A DNA stretch of 64,000 nucleotides from Thermosulfurimonas sp. F29 (GCF_019688735.1 NZ_JAIFYA010000001.1:372001-436000); one strand, 5' to 3'; positions 41,197 to 50,200 are shown, numbered from the stretch's first letter. Notes: generated by a model from the sequence alone, not told the origin. Made by a program: numbers and translations.

Positions 41197-43221
41197 TTAT
41201 CGTTCCACTTGTCCCAAAAACTTTTTAAGGGCCCGGAAGCTCCGGTGGTCCAGGACGAAGGCCACCCCTCCCCCGGCAAGAAGTGCCAGTCCAAGAAAAG
41301 GCCCCAGGGTCCGTAAAGACTCGGAAAAGGGTTTTAGGGAGGCTTCCTGCTGTCCCACCACTTCCGAAACAGCCAGCCCCCAGGGAGGTTTGCCGCTCAT
41401 GATAAGCAGATAGAAAGAAGTACTCTCTAAAATTCTCGTATCCGCAACCAGGACCTCCACCGATTCTCCATGAAGATTAAAAATCCGCTCCTCCCCTATT
41501 TGTGAGAGCATCGAAGGGACAAGTTTGCGAACCTCTCGCAGGGCGTAAAGGGGCACGGCCCAGAGACTTTCTCCCGACCTTACCAGGATAACCCGATTGA
41601 GAGCCGTCCCCAGAGGAAGATAAATGGATACGCGCGTTCCCTCTCCGGGTCGAGAGAAAAGTTCCACATATCCTCGCAGGTTTTCTATCTGTTGTTTCAC
41701 TATATCCAGTCCAAAACCGCGTCCGGAAAGAGAATCGGCCTCCTCCTTCGTACTGAATCCCGGAACAAATAGCGCCTCCTCCAGGCGATCCACCACAATC
41801 CCTCGCTCCCGCACCCTCTTATCCACCTGATCCCAGTCAATACCCCGTCCGTCATCCGAAACGGTAATCTTCAGCCAGTTCTGCTCGATCTCAAAGCTAA
41901 CCATTATGCGACCCTTTTCGGGCTTTCCGGCCCCCTTCCGCTCCTCAGCAGATTCCAGTCCGTGATCAAAGGCATTGCGCATCAGATGAACCAGAGCCGG
42001 CCAGATCTCCTGAAGTAAAATCCGATCAACCCTGATATCATGCCCCTCGAAAATAAGTTCCGCCTCCTTACCGGTGGCCCTGACCAGATCCCGAAAGAGT
42101 CGTTCCACTCTCACGGCCAGAGTACCCACGGGGACCAGACGAATACCCTGGATCTCTTCGTCCATGGTACGGGTTAGAACGGAAAGGTGAAGAAGAGCCT
42201 CCTCGAGTTTGACGCGCCATTCGCGGGGAAGATACCCCCTGAGCCCCGAGGCTATATCCTGCAAACGATAGCCGAGCGCACGCAGTTCCCCAACCATGGA
42301 AGACAGTCGCTCCATACGATCCGCGTCCACCCGCAGAGAAATCTCCGGAAGTCCCTCCTCCACCTTCTCTCTCCGCGGAAGCGTATCCGGACGAGGTTGA
42401 GGTATTCCTTCGGAAACAACCAACTCTTTCTTTGCGGACTCCTCTTCAACCTCCGAGGGCCCCGAAACGGTCTCCTCACCTGGACCGGCTTCTTTCTCCC
42501 GAGAAGAAAGCACCTCTATTTCCTGAGAAAGTTCGCTCAGGAATTCCTCCAGCTCCGGGGAAGACCCCCCCCGGGGGAAAAGAGCGGAAAGAGCCTCCCA
42601 GTAAGGTCTCCATCGAGCCTCCCGCCCCTCACCGATGGCCGACAGCTCCTTCTCGAACTCCTCCAGAAAAGAAACCATCTCCTCCAGATTGAGGTATCGC
42701 GCGGAATTTTTTATTCTTTCAATATGCTCTAGGATGGCGGGGACCCTGGAGGGTTCAGGGTCTTCCTCAGACAGCATGGCCGAAAGAAGGTTAACCTTTT
42801 CTTCCGCTAGCTCCATAAAGGCCTGATAAAGATCCTCGTCTTCCTTCCGCAATTCCTCCAGCGATGCTTTCAGGCGATCTATTCGCTCCTCCGGCATTGC
42901 GTTTGAAGGTTCGGGAAGGGAACCCTCCTCGTGTAGTCTCCTGAGGAGGGCCTTTACCTGATCCAGCTTAACAAATAACTCCTCCCTATCCCGGGCCGAA
43001 ATCCCCTCTTTTTCCAGGACACTTTCCATGTCATGAGCCAGACTGGCTATGGTTTCATAGCCCATATAGGCAGAGATACCCTTGAGGTTATGGGCTGCCC
43101 GCAGGGCCTCCCTCTGGATCTCCGTTTCCACAGGATTTTTATCCAGTTCCAGAAAGAGATGCTCAAGTTCCTGTATGTACTGAGAGGCCTCGGCTAGATA
43201 TTCTTTAAGAAACTCTTCCAT
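41197..43221 (-). CDS. CheA-like chemotaxis histidine kinase with a second, degenerate HPt domain
   Basis: 674 residues. Residues 1-105 form an HPt domain with phosphoacceptor His44 (AAHNLKGISAYMGY). Residues about 112-200 read like a second HPt, but the aligned position is Glu168 (ERIKNSARYLNL). A Pro/Glu-rich linker (240-290) is followed by the dimerisation helices. The ATPase has N box HLMRNAFDHGLE, G1 DDGRGID and G2 GRGFGLDIV. A CheW-like regulatory domain (about 540-674) closes the protein. No P2 domain is seen. It is expected to phosphorylate the receiver proteins encoded upstream. No chemoreceptor or CheW gene is in the window. It follows the DUF4388-receiver gene by 9 bases. Confidence 0.92.
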   Translation of the reverse strand: MEEFLKEYLAEASQYIQELEHLFLELDKNPVETEIQREALRAAHNLKGISAYMGYETIASLAHDMESVLEKEGISARDREELFVKLDQVKALLRRLHEEGSLPEPSNAMPEERIDRLKASLEELRKEDEDLYQAFMELAEEKVNLLSAMLSEEDPEPSRVPAILEHIERIKNSARYLNLEEMVSFLEEFEKELSAIGEGREARWRPYWEALSALFPRGGSSPELEEFLSELSQEIEVLSSREKEAGPGEETVSGPSEVEEESAKKELVVSEGIPQPRPDTLPRREKVEEGLPEISLRVDADRMERLSSMVGELRALGYRLQDIASGLRGYLPREWRVKLEEALLHLSVLTRTMDEEIQGIRLVPVGTLAVRVERLFRDLVRATGKEAELIFEGHDIRVDRILLQEIWPALVHLMRNAFDHGLESAEERKGAGKPEKGRIMVSFEIEQNWLKITVSDDGRGIDWDQVDKRVRERGIVVDRLEEALFVPGFSTKEEADSLSGRGFGLDIVKQQIENLRGYVELFSRPGEGTRVSIYLPLGTALNRVILVRSGESLWAVPLYALREVRKLVPSMLSQIGEERIFNLHGESVEVLVADTRILESTSFYLLIMSGKPPWGLAVSEVVGQQEASLKPFSESLRTLGPFLGLALLAGGGVAFVLDHRSFRALKKFLGQVER

Positions 43222-43230
43222 ATACCACCC

Positions 43231-44460
43231 CTAACCCAGCCTGATCAGATCCTCTAATTTCAGGGAATCTTCTGCCAGTTTTTTAAAAGACCCGGGAAGG
43301 TCTGGAGCCGGAGAACTTTCCGGATCCCGTATCCATATCTTCCCCGGGCATACACCCTTTACATCCACCGACTTGACTCCAGAAAATACCACCGTCTCCA
43401 CGCAACCCTCCATTGCGTTCCAGAACCTTTCGGGATCTCCGTTCGGTTCAAGGACCGGACCCTTCTTAAAGGCTGGTATCCCGGAAGAAATGTATAAAGT
43501 TCCTCCCCGTACAATAGTCGTAGCCTTAACATAAACCGTCTCCCAGGGTAGCCTCTCCCGCAATACCTCGGCCAGATCCTCCGCAAGCTCTGGGCATCCG
43601 TCCACCACCCAGATGACTGCCTCCTCGGGGACCCAGGTCTTTTGTCCCAGAAATTCCAGAGCCTCCCCGAATCCCCCGATCCCGGAAAGAATTACAGTGA
43701 AGTTTCCGGGACGGGACGAGCTCTCCCGTCCGGGTTTTTCCCTCACAGGCAACCTGTAACGCCTTAACCTATTCACCCTAACACGAGCCGCTTTCTCAAG
43801 TAATTGAGCCAGATGCTCGGCCTGCCGGGAGCTCTTTTTACAGAAAGCCGTGGCTCCCAGGAGAAGAAGGGAAAGACCCTCCGGGCCACATCGAGAACTG
43901 GTGAGCACTATCGGAGCGGGATGCTGTATCATTAGATATTTGAAGGCTTTCGACCCGGTGAGCCCGGGAAGGTTGAGATCCAGAAGGATAACATCCGGAT
44001 TGTATTCCGCCGCAGCCCAGAGGGCTTCCTCACCATTGGAAAGCACCTCAAGAAGGTGTAGATTCGGTGAAGATTCTATAATTTCCGAAAGAGTCCGGGC
44101 CGCAAGGGGCGAGTCTTCCACGAGAAGTACAGAGAGAGCGTCTCCCTTCCCCTTTTCGCTTTGATGAGTGGCCGCTTCCATGAGAAGAGCCTCCACACTC
44201 CCCAGTTCACCAGTGGACAGAATCTCTTTAGGAACAAAAGAGACCTCTCCATCCTGCCAGCTCAGAATCTCGAAAAAGGCCTCCTTTCCTTGCCGTTCGG
44301 GGGTTTCGGCTCCCACCACTTTTCCCTGGCGGAAATAAATCCTTCCTTCGCGCTGGCGGAAAGATACGGTCAGAACCCCGCTCTGGCCCGAAAGAGCCAC
44401 GGCCTGAATCAAGGCTTCAGGGCTGAGCCCCTCAATCTGCCCCTTCAGCCCGGAGACCAT
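43231..44460 (-). CDS. DUF4388 - receiver - CheB-like pseudoenzyme
   Basis: 409 residues. Residues 1-105 resemble DUF4388 (LKGQIEGLSPEALIQAVALS, GVLTVSFRQREGRIYFRQGK), a domain often found in MglA/MglB-associated and Frz-like signalling proteins. A receiver follows (SVLLVEDSPLAARTL, Asp in VILLDLNLPGL, VLTSS). The C-terminal 150 residues follow the CheB methylesterase layout (VILSGIGGFGEALEFL, GGTLYISSG) but lack the Ser-Thr-Gly nucleophile loop, the catalytic His and the Asp-Gly pair. It should therefore be a signalling scaffold, not an esterase. The start at 44460 has GGAAGGAGGGG upstream. Confidence 0.85.
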   Translation of the reverse strand: MVSGLKGQIEGLSPEALIQAVALSGQSGVLTVSFRQREGRIYFRQGKVVGAETPERQGKEAFFEILSWQDGEVSFVPKEILSTGELGSVEALLMEAATHQSEKGKGDALSVLLVEDSPLAARTLSEIIESSPNLHLLEVLSNGEEALWAAAEYNPDVILLDLNLPGLTGSKAFKYLMIQHPAPIVLTSSRCGPEGLSLLLLGATAFCKKSSRQAEHLAQLLEKAARVRVNRLRRYRLPVREKPGRESSSRPGNFTVILSGIGGFGEALEFLGQKTWVPEEAVIWVVDGCPELAEDLAEVLRERLPWETVYVKATTIVRGGTLYISSGIPAFKKGPVLEPNGDPERFWNAMEGCVETVVFSGVKSVDVKGVCPGKIWIRDPESSPAPDLPGSFKKLAEDSLKLEDLIRLG

Positions 44461-45496
44461 CTTTTCCCCTCCTTCCCGGCCAAAATGAAAGAAGCTTGGC
44501 CACCTTCTCCAGGGGAAGTTCGGGATAACCTCCCCCCTCGGCAAAATAAATAGGGGCCTCCGGATAAAGACAGTGACGCCGATGGATCACCAAAACTTCT
44601 CCGCCCATATTCCGAATCTCCGCCAGCCCTACCTTACCCTTTTCAAATCTTCCCGAACCCACCAACGCCATAATTCCGGGACCGAGAAGCGTGGAAAGCT
44701 CCAGCAATAAAGCATCGAAAAGATCCTCTCCCGTAACCCCAGGAGGGATGGGTACCTTTTCCGCCTGAAGTTCGCCTCCGCCGGTCTCAAAAAAACGCCA
44801 CCAGTGCTCCGTCCCCATCAGATAAATAAACCCCTCTCTGAGGGATTCTCCCTCTTCAAGCATTTTCACCGGCAGATCGAGTCCCTCAGAAAGGTATTCG
44901 GCAAAGGCCTCGATCAGCCTTTCCGGAAGTCCCAGGCACCAGAGCTGAGCCGTTCGGATTTCTTCGAGATACTGAATAAGGCGTAAAATAAGGGTATAAC
45001 TCCCCTCTTTCCCCAGCCCTACAATCAAGCTACGGGCGGGAGCCGCGGTGAGCAGGGACCTTTTACAGAGACTCCCTCGGGGTATCAGCCGAATATTTTC
45101 CAGCTCCACCGAGGCCACCCTCTTCAACTTTTCGCAAAAAATTTTTTCAAACTCTCCACCCCTTTCCCAGAGGCCTCCAGGTTTGGGAAGAAAATCCAGC
45201 GCCCCGTAACGAAGAGATTCAAAGGCTATCCTGGAACCCTCTTTGGTCAAGGCACTCACCATCAAGACAGGCATGGGCTTTCTTACCATCAGTTTCTTGA
45301 GTAAACTGAGACCGTCCATGGCCGGCATGTTTACATCCAGGGTACAGAGATCGGGATCAACTTTTTCTATGAGATTCAACGCCTCCACCCCGTTGGCGGC
45401 CTTACCCACCGGAATAAACCCCGGAAAAGAAAGAATGGCCTTTTCCAGAAGCCTGCAGATGAGCGGCGAATCATCAATTATCAGGACCTTCTTCAC
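44432..45496 (-). CDS. Receiver - CheB-like pseudoenzyme
   Basis: 354 residues from a GTG with GGGAG upstream (an ATG at 45538 is also in frame). The N-terminal receiver is CheB-like (KKVLIIDDSPLICRLLEKAI, TLDVNMPAMDGLSLLKKLM, VSALTKEGSRIAFESLRYGALDFLPKPGG). The C-terminal half keeps the CheB outline (SLIVGLGKEGSYTL, GIMALVGSGRFEKGKVGL, then EAPIYFAEGGG), but the Ser, His and Asp catalytic positions are absent. Sequence before the CheB-like part is normal length. It overlaps the next gene by 29 bases and diverges from mglB, with 80 bases between starts. Confidence 0.87.
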   Translation of the reverse strand: MKKVLIIDDSPLICRLLEKAILSFPGFIPVGKAANGVEALNLIEKVDPDLCTLDVNMPAMDGLSLLKKLMVRKPMPVLMVSALTKEGSRIAFESLRYGALDFLPKPGGLWERGGEFEKIFCEKLKRVASVELENIRLIPRGSLCKRSLLTAAPARSLIVGLGKEGSYTLILRLIQYLEEIRTAQLWCLGLPERLIEAFAEYLSEGLDLPVKMLEEGESLREGFIYLMGTEHWWRFFETGGGELQAEKVPIPPGVTGEDLFDALLLELSTLLGPGIMALVGSGRFEKGKVGLAEIRNMGGEVLVIHRRHCLYPEAPIYFAEGGGYPELPLEKVAKLLSFWPGRRGKDGLRAEGAD

Positions 45497-45576
45497 CGAT
45501 CTCTCCCTCTCTCCCCTTGATTTTTTACCATTATCCATATTATCCTTAGCATGTCAAATAATGAGGAGGAATTTAA

Positions 45577-45960
45577 ATGAGTGTCCTCATCCTTACCCCC
45601 GAAAAGGTATCCAAACTGGAACGCCTCCTTCAGGATTATCTCATCTCCATAGGGGTTAATCTGGCCCTCCTCATAGATGAAGCCGGAAACATCCTGGTGT
45701 CTGTGGGGCAGAATGAGGATGTGGATGTCACCTCTCTCGCCGCTCTGGCTGCCGCCAATTTCGGAGCCACCAATCAGATTGCCAGGCTCTTAGGAGAAGA
45801 CGATTTTTCCATTCTCTATCACAAGGGTAAAAAAGATAATATCCACCTGAGCAAGATCGGTAAAGACATTATCCTGGTCACGGTGTTTACCGATGAGGTT
45901 CCCCTGGGTCTGGTTCGCCTCAAAGCCAGTCAGGTAGCCAAAGAAATTCAAGTGCTCTGA
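45577..45960 (+). CDS. mglB: Roadblock/LC7 protein, MglB-like
   Basis: 127 residues with the roadblock fold (RLLQDYLISIGVNLALLIDEAGNILVSVG, LAALAAANFGATNQIARLLGE, VPLGLVRLKASQVAKEI). MglB is the GTPase-activating partner of the Ras-like MglA and marks the lagging pole in Myxococcus. The next gene is MglA, one base away. AGGAGG precedes the ATG. Confidence 0.92.
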   Translation: MSVLILTPEKVSKLERLLQDYLISIGVNLALLIDEAGNILVSVGQNEDVDVTSLAALAAANFGATNQIARLLGEDDFSILYHKGKKDNIHLSKIGKDIILVTVFTDEVPLGLVRLKASQVAKEIQVL

Positions 45961-45961
45961 A

Positions 45962-46570
45962 ATGGCCCTAATAGACCTGAAGAAGAAAGAGATATACTGC
46001 AAAATCGTCTATTACGGTCCCGGACGGTCCGGAAAGACCACCAATCTTTTGTATATTTACAATGCGCTTCCGGAAAAATTCAAGGGGAAATTGCTCACCA
46101 TTGAAACCAAAGGGGAAAGGACTCTTTTTTTCGACCTGCTCCCCCTGAGCCTGGGTAAAATAAAGGATCTGGACATACGACTTCAGCTCTATACCGTTCC
46201 CGGACAGGCCATCTATAAACCGGCCCGCAAGATCGTACTCAAGGGTGCTGACGGAATCGTCTTTGTGGCGGATTCTTTACGCATCCGTCGGGAAAAAAAC
46301 AAGGAAAGTCTGGAGGACCTCCGGGAACATCTTCTGGAATGGAACATGGATATCCGGGAAGTTCCTCTGGTGTTTCAATACAATAAAAGAGATCTTGCCA
46401 AAATGGGCATCCCCATTCTTTCGGTGGAAGAACTGCAGAGGGATCTAAACAACCACCTTCAGGCTCCGTATTTTGAGGCCGTAGCCCCCAAGGGAATCGG
46501 AGTTTTTGAAACTCTGAAGGCTATAAGTAAAATGAGCGTTAGATATATAGCTCAAAAATATTTAAAGTAG
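45962..46570 (+). CDS. mglA: Ras-like GTPase, MglA-like
   Basis: 202 residues. P-loop GPGRSGKTTNLLYIYNAL (residues 19-36), switch region TLFFDLLPLSLG, G3 VPGQ in YTVPGQAIYKPARK, and G4 NKRD in QYNKRDL: the MglA pattern. It cycles between GTP and GDP under MglB control and sets cell polarity and the site of type IV pilus or gliding machinery. The neighbouring PilB-like ATPase and CheA-like kinase fit that role here. Confidence 0.95.
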   Translation: MALIDLKKKEIYCKIVYYGPGRSGKTTNLLYIYNALPEKFKGKLLTIETKGERTLFFDLLPLSLGKIKDLDIRLQLYTVPGQAIYKPARKIVLKGADGIVFVADSLRIRREKNKESLEDLREHLLEWNMDIREVPLVFQYNKRDLAKMGIPILSVEELQRDLNNHLQAPYFEAVAPKGIGVFETLKAISKMSVRYIAQKYLK

Positions 46571-46578
46571 GGGCTACC

Positions 46579-47877
46579 ATGGAAGAAAAAAAGATTGACG
46601 AACTTGAACTGGAAAAGGAAGTCGAAAAGGCGCTGGATGATATCTTTAAAGGAGCCAGAAAGACCGAGCTGAAAGAAGAAGAAATCGAGGGATATTCCTT
46701 ACTCGAACCGGTGGTGGAGGGAGAAGAAGCCTTCAAGCGAGATCTTGAGGAGCTGGTGGGGGAAATCCTTACGATTGAGTGGGAGATTATTCCTGAAATT
46801 GCCGAAAAAGCCGCCGACAAGTGCCGAAGGCTACAGCAGTATAAGCTGGATTCGGACAATCTAAAACTGATCAGACTCCTGGAAAACCTGTTAACCGAAG
46901 TTCGTTCACCGGAAAAGATTACGGCCCAGAAGCTCGAAATTCTCAAAAAGGCGGGGGATCTTCTTTATAAACACAACTTCGAAAATCTGGAAGTCTCCTC
47001 GGAGATTGCCGATCTGGAAAAGGGGCTGAAAGCTGCGGAGCAGGAAGAAAAGGAGCTGGAGCTTGAGCTGGAACTCGAAACCCAGGAGGAAGTTCCCCGG
47101 GAAGAGGTCGTGCCCACGGTTTCCCCCCCTTCGCCCGTTTCCCCTCCCTCGGAGGAACCCCGGATTTCGGTTTCTCCCCCTTCTTCTTCGACACGCCCCC
47201 CTGAAACAGAAAACCTCATAAGCCAACTCCTAAAGGACTATGAGCGCCTGGTAGCCCTCGACGAACTGGCCAGACTGGGGCGCCGTAAGGCCCTGCGTAA
47301 ACTGCTATTGAAAGCCCAAAACGAATTACGGGAAACGCTCCTCCGGGTGGACAAAAAATACGAAGCCCTTCTTTCCAAAAAAGAGGAGGAAATCCGGAAC
47401 TTTGTGGCTTCCAAGGAATCCAGAAAGACCGTGCCGGAGATCAAAGAGGCCTTCTGGTGCCGCACCTCACTGCGCGCCCTTTTAATCCCCGAGGATGAGG
47501 TGGCCTTTGCCGGTGAGATAGAAGACCACTGGCGCCCTCACCTTCTTGAGGGTATTTTTCCTTTGAGGCTTCTCAAGGGAAAAGGGCTGTGGAACAGTTT
47601 GTTCGGAAAGGTTCGCCCGAAGCTGCGGGGCTCCCTTTCGGAAAAGGAAGAAAAGGAATTGCGAAAAATGGTCTTCAAGACCAACAAACTATTAACGCAC
47701 GAAAGTAAGCTTATCCTTCTGTGGAAGGATAATCACTCGCTGGCCCTTCTGGTGGAGGACTTCAGGCTGGTTACCCTGGACTCCAATCTGGAATGGATCC
47801 CGGCTGAGCCTCCGTTTTTGGCCAAAACCAGATTCGAAGATGAGGAGGTCTATCTATTTTCGGTAACCCGGGCCTAG
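46579..47877 (+). CDS. Acidic coiled-coil protein of unknown function in the mglBA-pilB operon
   Basis: 432 residues. The N-terminal 150 are strongly helical and acidic (LELEKEVEKALDDIF, LEKGLKAAEQEEKELELELE). A Pro/Ser linker (SPPSPVSPPSEEPRI, PPSSSTRPPE) covers about residues 176-213. A basic helical segment (RLGRRKALRKLLLKAQNEL) and a mixed C-terminal domain (WRPHLLEGIFPLRLLKGKGLW, SLALLVEDFRLVTLDS) follow. It has no signal peptide or transmembrane segment. I do not recognise the family; a linker between MglA and the PilB-like ATPase is one possibility, from position only. Confidence 0.85.
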   Translation: MEEKKIDELELEKEVEKALDDIFKGARKTELKEEEIEGYSLLEPVVEGEEAFKRDLEELVGEILTIEWEIIPEIAEKAADKCRRLQQYKLDSDNLKLIRLLENLLTEVRSPEKITAQKLEILKKAGDLLYKHNFENLEVSSEIADLEKGLKAAEQEEKELELELELETQEEVPREEVVPTVSPPSPVSPPSEEPRISVSPPSSSTRPPETENLISQLLKDYERLVALDELARLGRRKALRKLLLKAQNELRETLLRVDKKYEALLSKKEEEIRNFVASKESRKTVPEIKEAFWCRTSLRALLIPEDEVAFAGEIEDHWRPHLLEGIFPLRLLKGKGLWNSLFGKVRPKLRGSLSEKEEKELRKMVFKTNKLLTHESKLILLWKDNHSLALLVEDFRLVTLDSNLEWIPAEPPFLAKTRFEDEEVYLFSVTRA

Positions 47878-47878
47878 T

Positions 47879-50200
47879 ATGCTGGACAGGGAACTCAGGA
47901 ATTACATAGAAAACCGTCTCAAGGAAGCCGAACTTTACGCCAAACAGGGCCTGGTGGACGAGGCCCTTCAGGTCTACAGGGAACTGCGCAACCTGGTCTC
48001 CGAGGAGGAGAACGGCCTGAAGCAGGAGATCCAGAAACGCATCTTCGAGCTCGAGGCCTTCAAGGGGGTGGTCTCGGAGGAAATCACGGGGGAGGAATCC
48101 CCCTTTGAGGAACGCCTGAAAAAAGCCTTCATCTTGAAGGATGGTGCCTTCTATCAGCAGGCCATAAAGATCCTGGAGGAACTCCTCGAAGAAAAACCCG
48201 CCCTCGAGGTGTATCGAGCGCTGGCGGAATGCCTAGAGGCCATAGGACATTTCGAAAAGGCCGCCAGTATTCTCAAAAAGGCCCTGAAAGAAGTCTCTTT
48301 TACACCGGAAATAAAAAATGATCTCCTAAATCTAAAGAAAAAATTGGCCGAAAACCTGGAAAAGGCTTACGAATTCGATGAAGCTCTTTTTATTTATCAG
48401 TCCCTTATCAAGGAAATTCCGGAAGAGAAAGAGGCCTTTCGGGAAAAAATAGAATTCCTGAAAGCCATCGTATCCTCCTGTGGGAGATTAAAGTTCCTCC
48501 TAAAGAAAAAGGTGGTAACCCCCTCCGTATGTAAAGAAGCTGCCGAAATCGCCAGAGAAACCGGCGAGAGTGTGGAACAGGTTCTTATAGAAAAATTTCA
48601 GATACCCAAGAGTGAAATCGGGGAGGCTCTGTCCCGGTTTTACAATTGCCCATTTTGGGAATTTTCCGGAGAACCTCCAGAGACCAAACCCCGGGCCCTT
48701 GAAGGGGTAAAGGAATCCTTTTTGCGTCAGCTGGTGGTGGCCCCCCTGGAAACCGACGAGGGAAAAATCCTTCTGGTTACCGACAATCCCTTCAATCTGG
48801 ACAAAATAGAACAGGCCAAAAAGATCCTGGAACTGCGGGACTTTGAGATTGCCGTCGGCATCAGGGAAGACATTCTCAAGCTTTTAGACTTTTACTACGG
48901 AAAATTTCAGGGTATCGAGGTCCCCTCCATCTCCGAGCTGGAAGTTGTACCCGAGGAGGAAGAGACCTCCGAGGAAGAGGAGGCCCTTCCCGAGGATCAG
49001 GAAAGTGTGGTGGTTCAGCTGGCCAATTACATCCTGGAGGAGGCTTACAACCGGGGGGCCTCGGACATCCACATTGAGAGTCTTACCGGACGCCGCGGGG
49101 CGCAGATCCGGTTCCGCATAGACGGGGAGTGCATTCCCTTCCAGACCGTGCCCTATTCTATGAAGCGTCCCCTGGTCTCCCGGTACAAAATCATGGCCGG
49201 TCTGGACATCGCCGAAAAGCGCCTCCCCCAGGACGGAAAGATCAAGTTCCGCACCCGCACCGGCAAGGTCTTCGAGGTCCGGGTGGCCACCATTCCCACC
49301 ATAGAAAACAACGAGGATGTGGTGATGCGGATCCTGGGAGGGGTCCAGGCCCGGACCCTGGAGGAGATCGGGCTGCGCCCGGAGGTGCTCGAACAGTTCA
49401 AAAAGTTACTGGAGATGCCCTACGGATTGATCCTGGTGGTGGGGCCCACGGGCTCCGGTAAGACCACCACCCTGCACGCCGCCCTGCACTACATCAACCG
49501 CCCCAGCAAAAAGATCTGGACCGCCGAGGACCCCGTGGAAATCGTGCAGGAGGGACTGCGTCAGGTCCAGGTCAAACCGAAGATCGGTCTAACCTTTGCC
49601 CGGGTCCTCCGGGCCTTCCTCCGGGCGGACCCGGATGTGATCATGATCGGCGAGACCCGGGACGAGGAAACCGCTCATACCCTCATAGAGGCCTCCCTCA
49701 CCGGGCACCTGGTCTTCTCCACCCTCCATACCAACAGTGCCCCGGAAACCGTAACCCGGCTTCTGGGCATGGGCATAGATCCCTACAACTTCGCCGACGC
49801 CCTGCTGGGGGTGCTGGCCCAGCGACTGGCCAAACGACTGTGTCCGGACTGCAAGGAGCCCTACGAACCCACCGAAAAGGACATTGAGGAACTCATCTTC
49901 GAGTACGGGAAACATCCCCTGAAAACTCTAACCGAGGAAGACATACGCCGGGCCACCCTTTATCGACCCGTGGGCTGTGGTCGTTGCAACCACACCGGAT
50001 ACCGGGGACGGGTGGCCCTCCACGAACTGCTGGTCCCCAACGACGAGGTTCGGGAACTCATCGTCAAGGCCGCCCCGGTGCACGAGATCCGGGATGCGGC
50101 CATGCGCAACGGAATGTTTACCCTCAAGCAGGACGGAATCCTGAAGGTGCTTTCCGGGGAGACGGATCTCAAACAGGTACGGGCGGTCTGCGTGCGCTGA
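47879..50200 (+). CDS. PilB/GspE-type secretion ATPase with N-terminal TPR-like extension
   Basis: 773 residues. Residues 1-190 are helical repeats of TPR character (LVDEALQVYRELRNL, AIKILEELLEEKPALEVYRALAECLE, HFEKAASILKKALKE). The N-terminal GspE domain lies at about 200-330. The ATPase core has Walker A GPTGSGKTT at 522-530, the Asp box, Walker B DPDVIMIGETRDEETAHT and the His box. It ends with the tetracysteine zinc motif CPDCKEPY ... CGRCNHTGYRG. It powers extension of type IV pili or a related machine. Four cysteines and the extension make it longer than the usual 560-residue PilB. Its stop abuts that of the convergent DUF4340 gene. Confidence 0.93.
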   Translation: MLDRELRNYIENRLKEAELYAKQGLVDEALQVYRELRNLVSEEENGLKQEIQKRIFELEAFKGVVSEEITGEESPFEERLKKAFILKDGAFYQQAIKILEELLEEKPALEVYRALAECLEAIGHFEKAASILKKALKEVSFTPEIKNDLLNLKKKLAENLEKAYEFDEALFIYQSLIKEIPEEKEAFREKIEFLKAIVSSCGRLKFLLKKKVVTPSVCKEAAEIARETGESVEQVLIEKFQIPKSEIGEALSRFYNCPFWEFSGEPPETKPRALEGVKESFLRQLVVAPLETDEGKILLVTDNPFNLDKIEQAKKILELRDFEIAVGIREDILKLLDFYYGKFQGIEVPSISELEVVPEEEETSEEEEALPEDQESVVVQLANYILEEAYNRGASDIHIESLTGRRGAQIRFRIDGECIPFQTVPYSMKRPLVSRYKIMAGLDIAEKRLPQDGKIKFRTRTGKVFEVRVATIPTIENNEDVVMRILGGVQARTLEEIGLRPEVLEQFKKLLEMPYGLILVVGPTGSGKTTTLHAALHYINRPSKKIWTAEDPVEIVQEGLRQVQVKPKIGLTFARVLRAFLRADPDVIMIGETRDEETAHTLIEASLTGHLVFSTLHTNSAPETVTRLLGMGIDPYNFADALLGVLAQRLAKRLCPDCKEPYEPTEKDIEELIFEYGKHPLKTLTEEDIRRATLYRPVGCGRCNHTGYRGRVALHELLVPNDEVRELIVKAAPVHEIRDAAMRNGMFTLKQDGILKVLSGETDLKQVRAVCVR

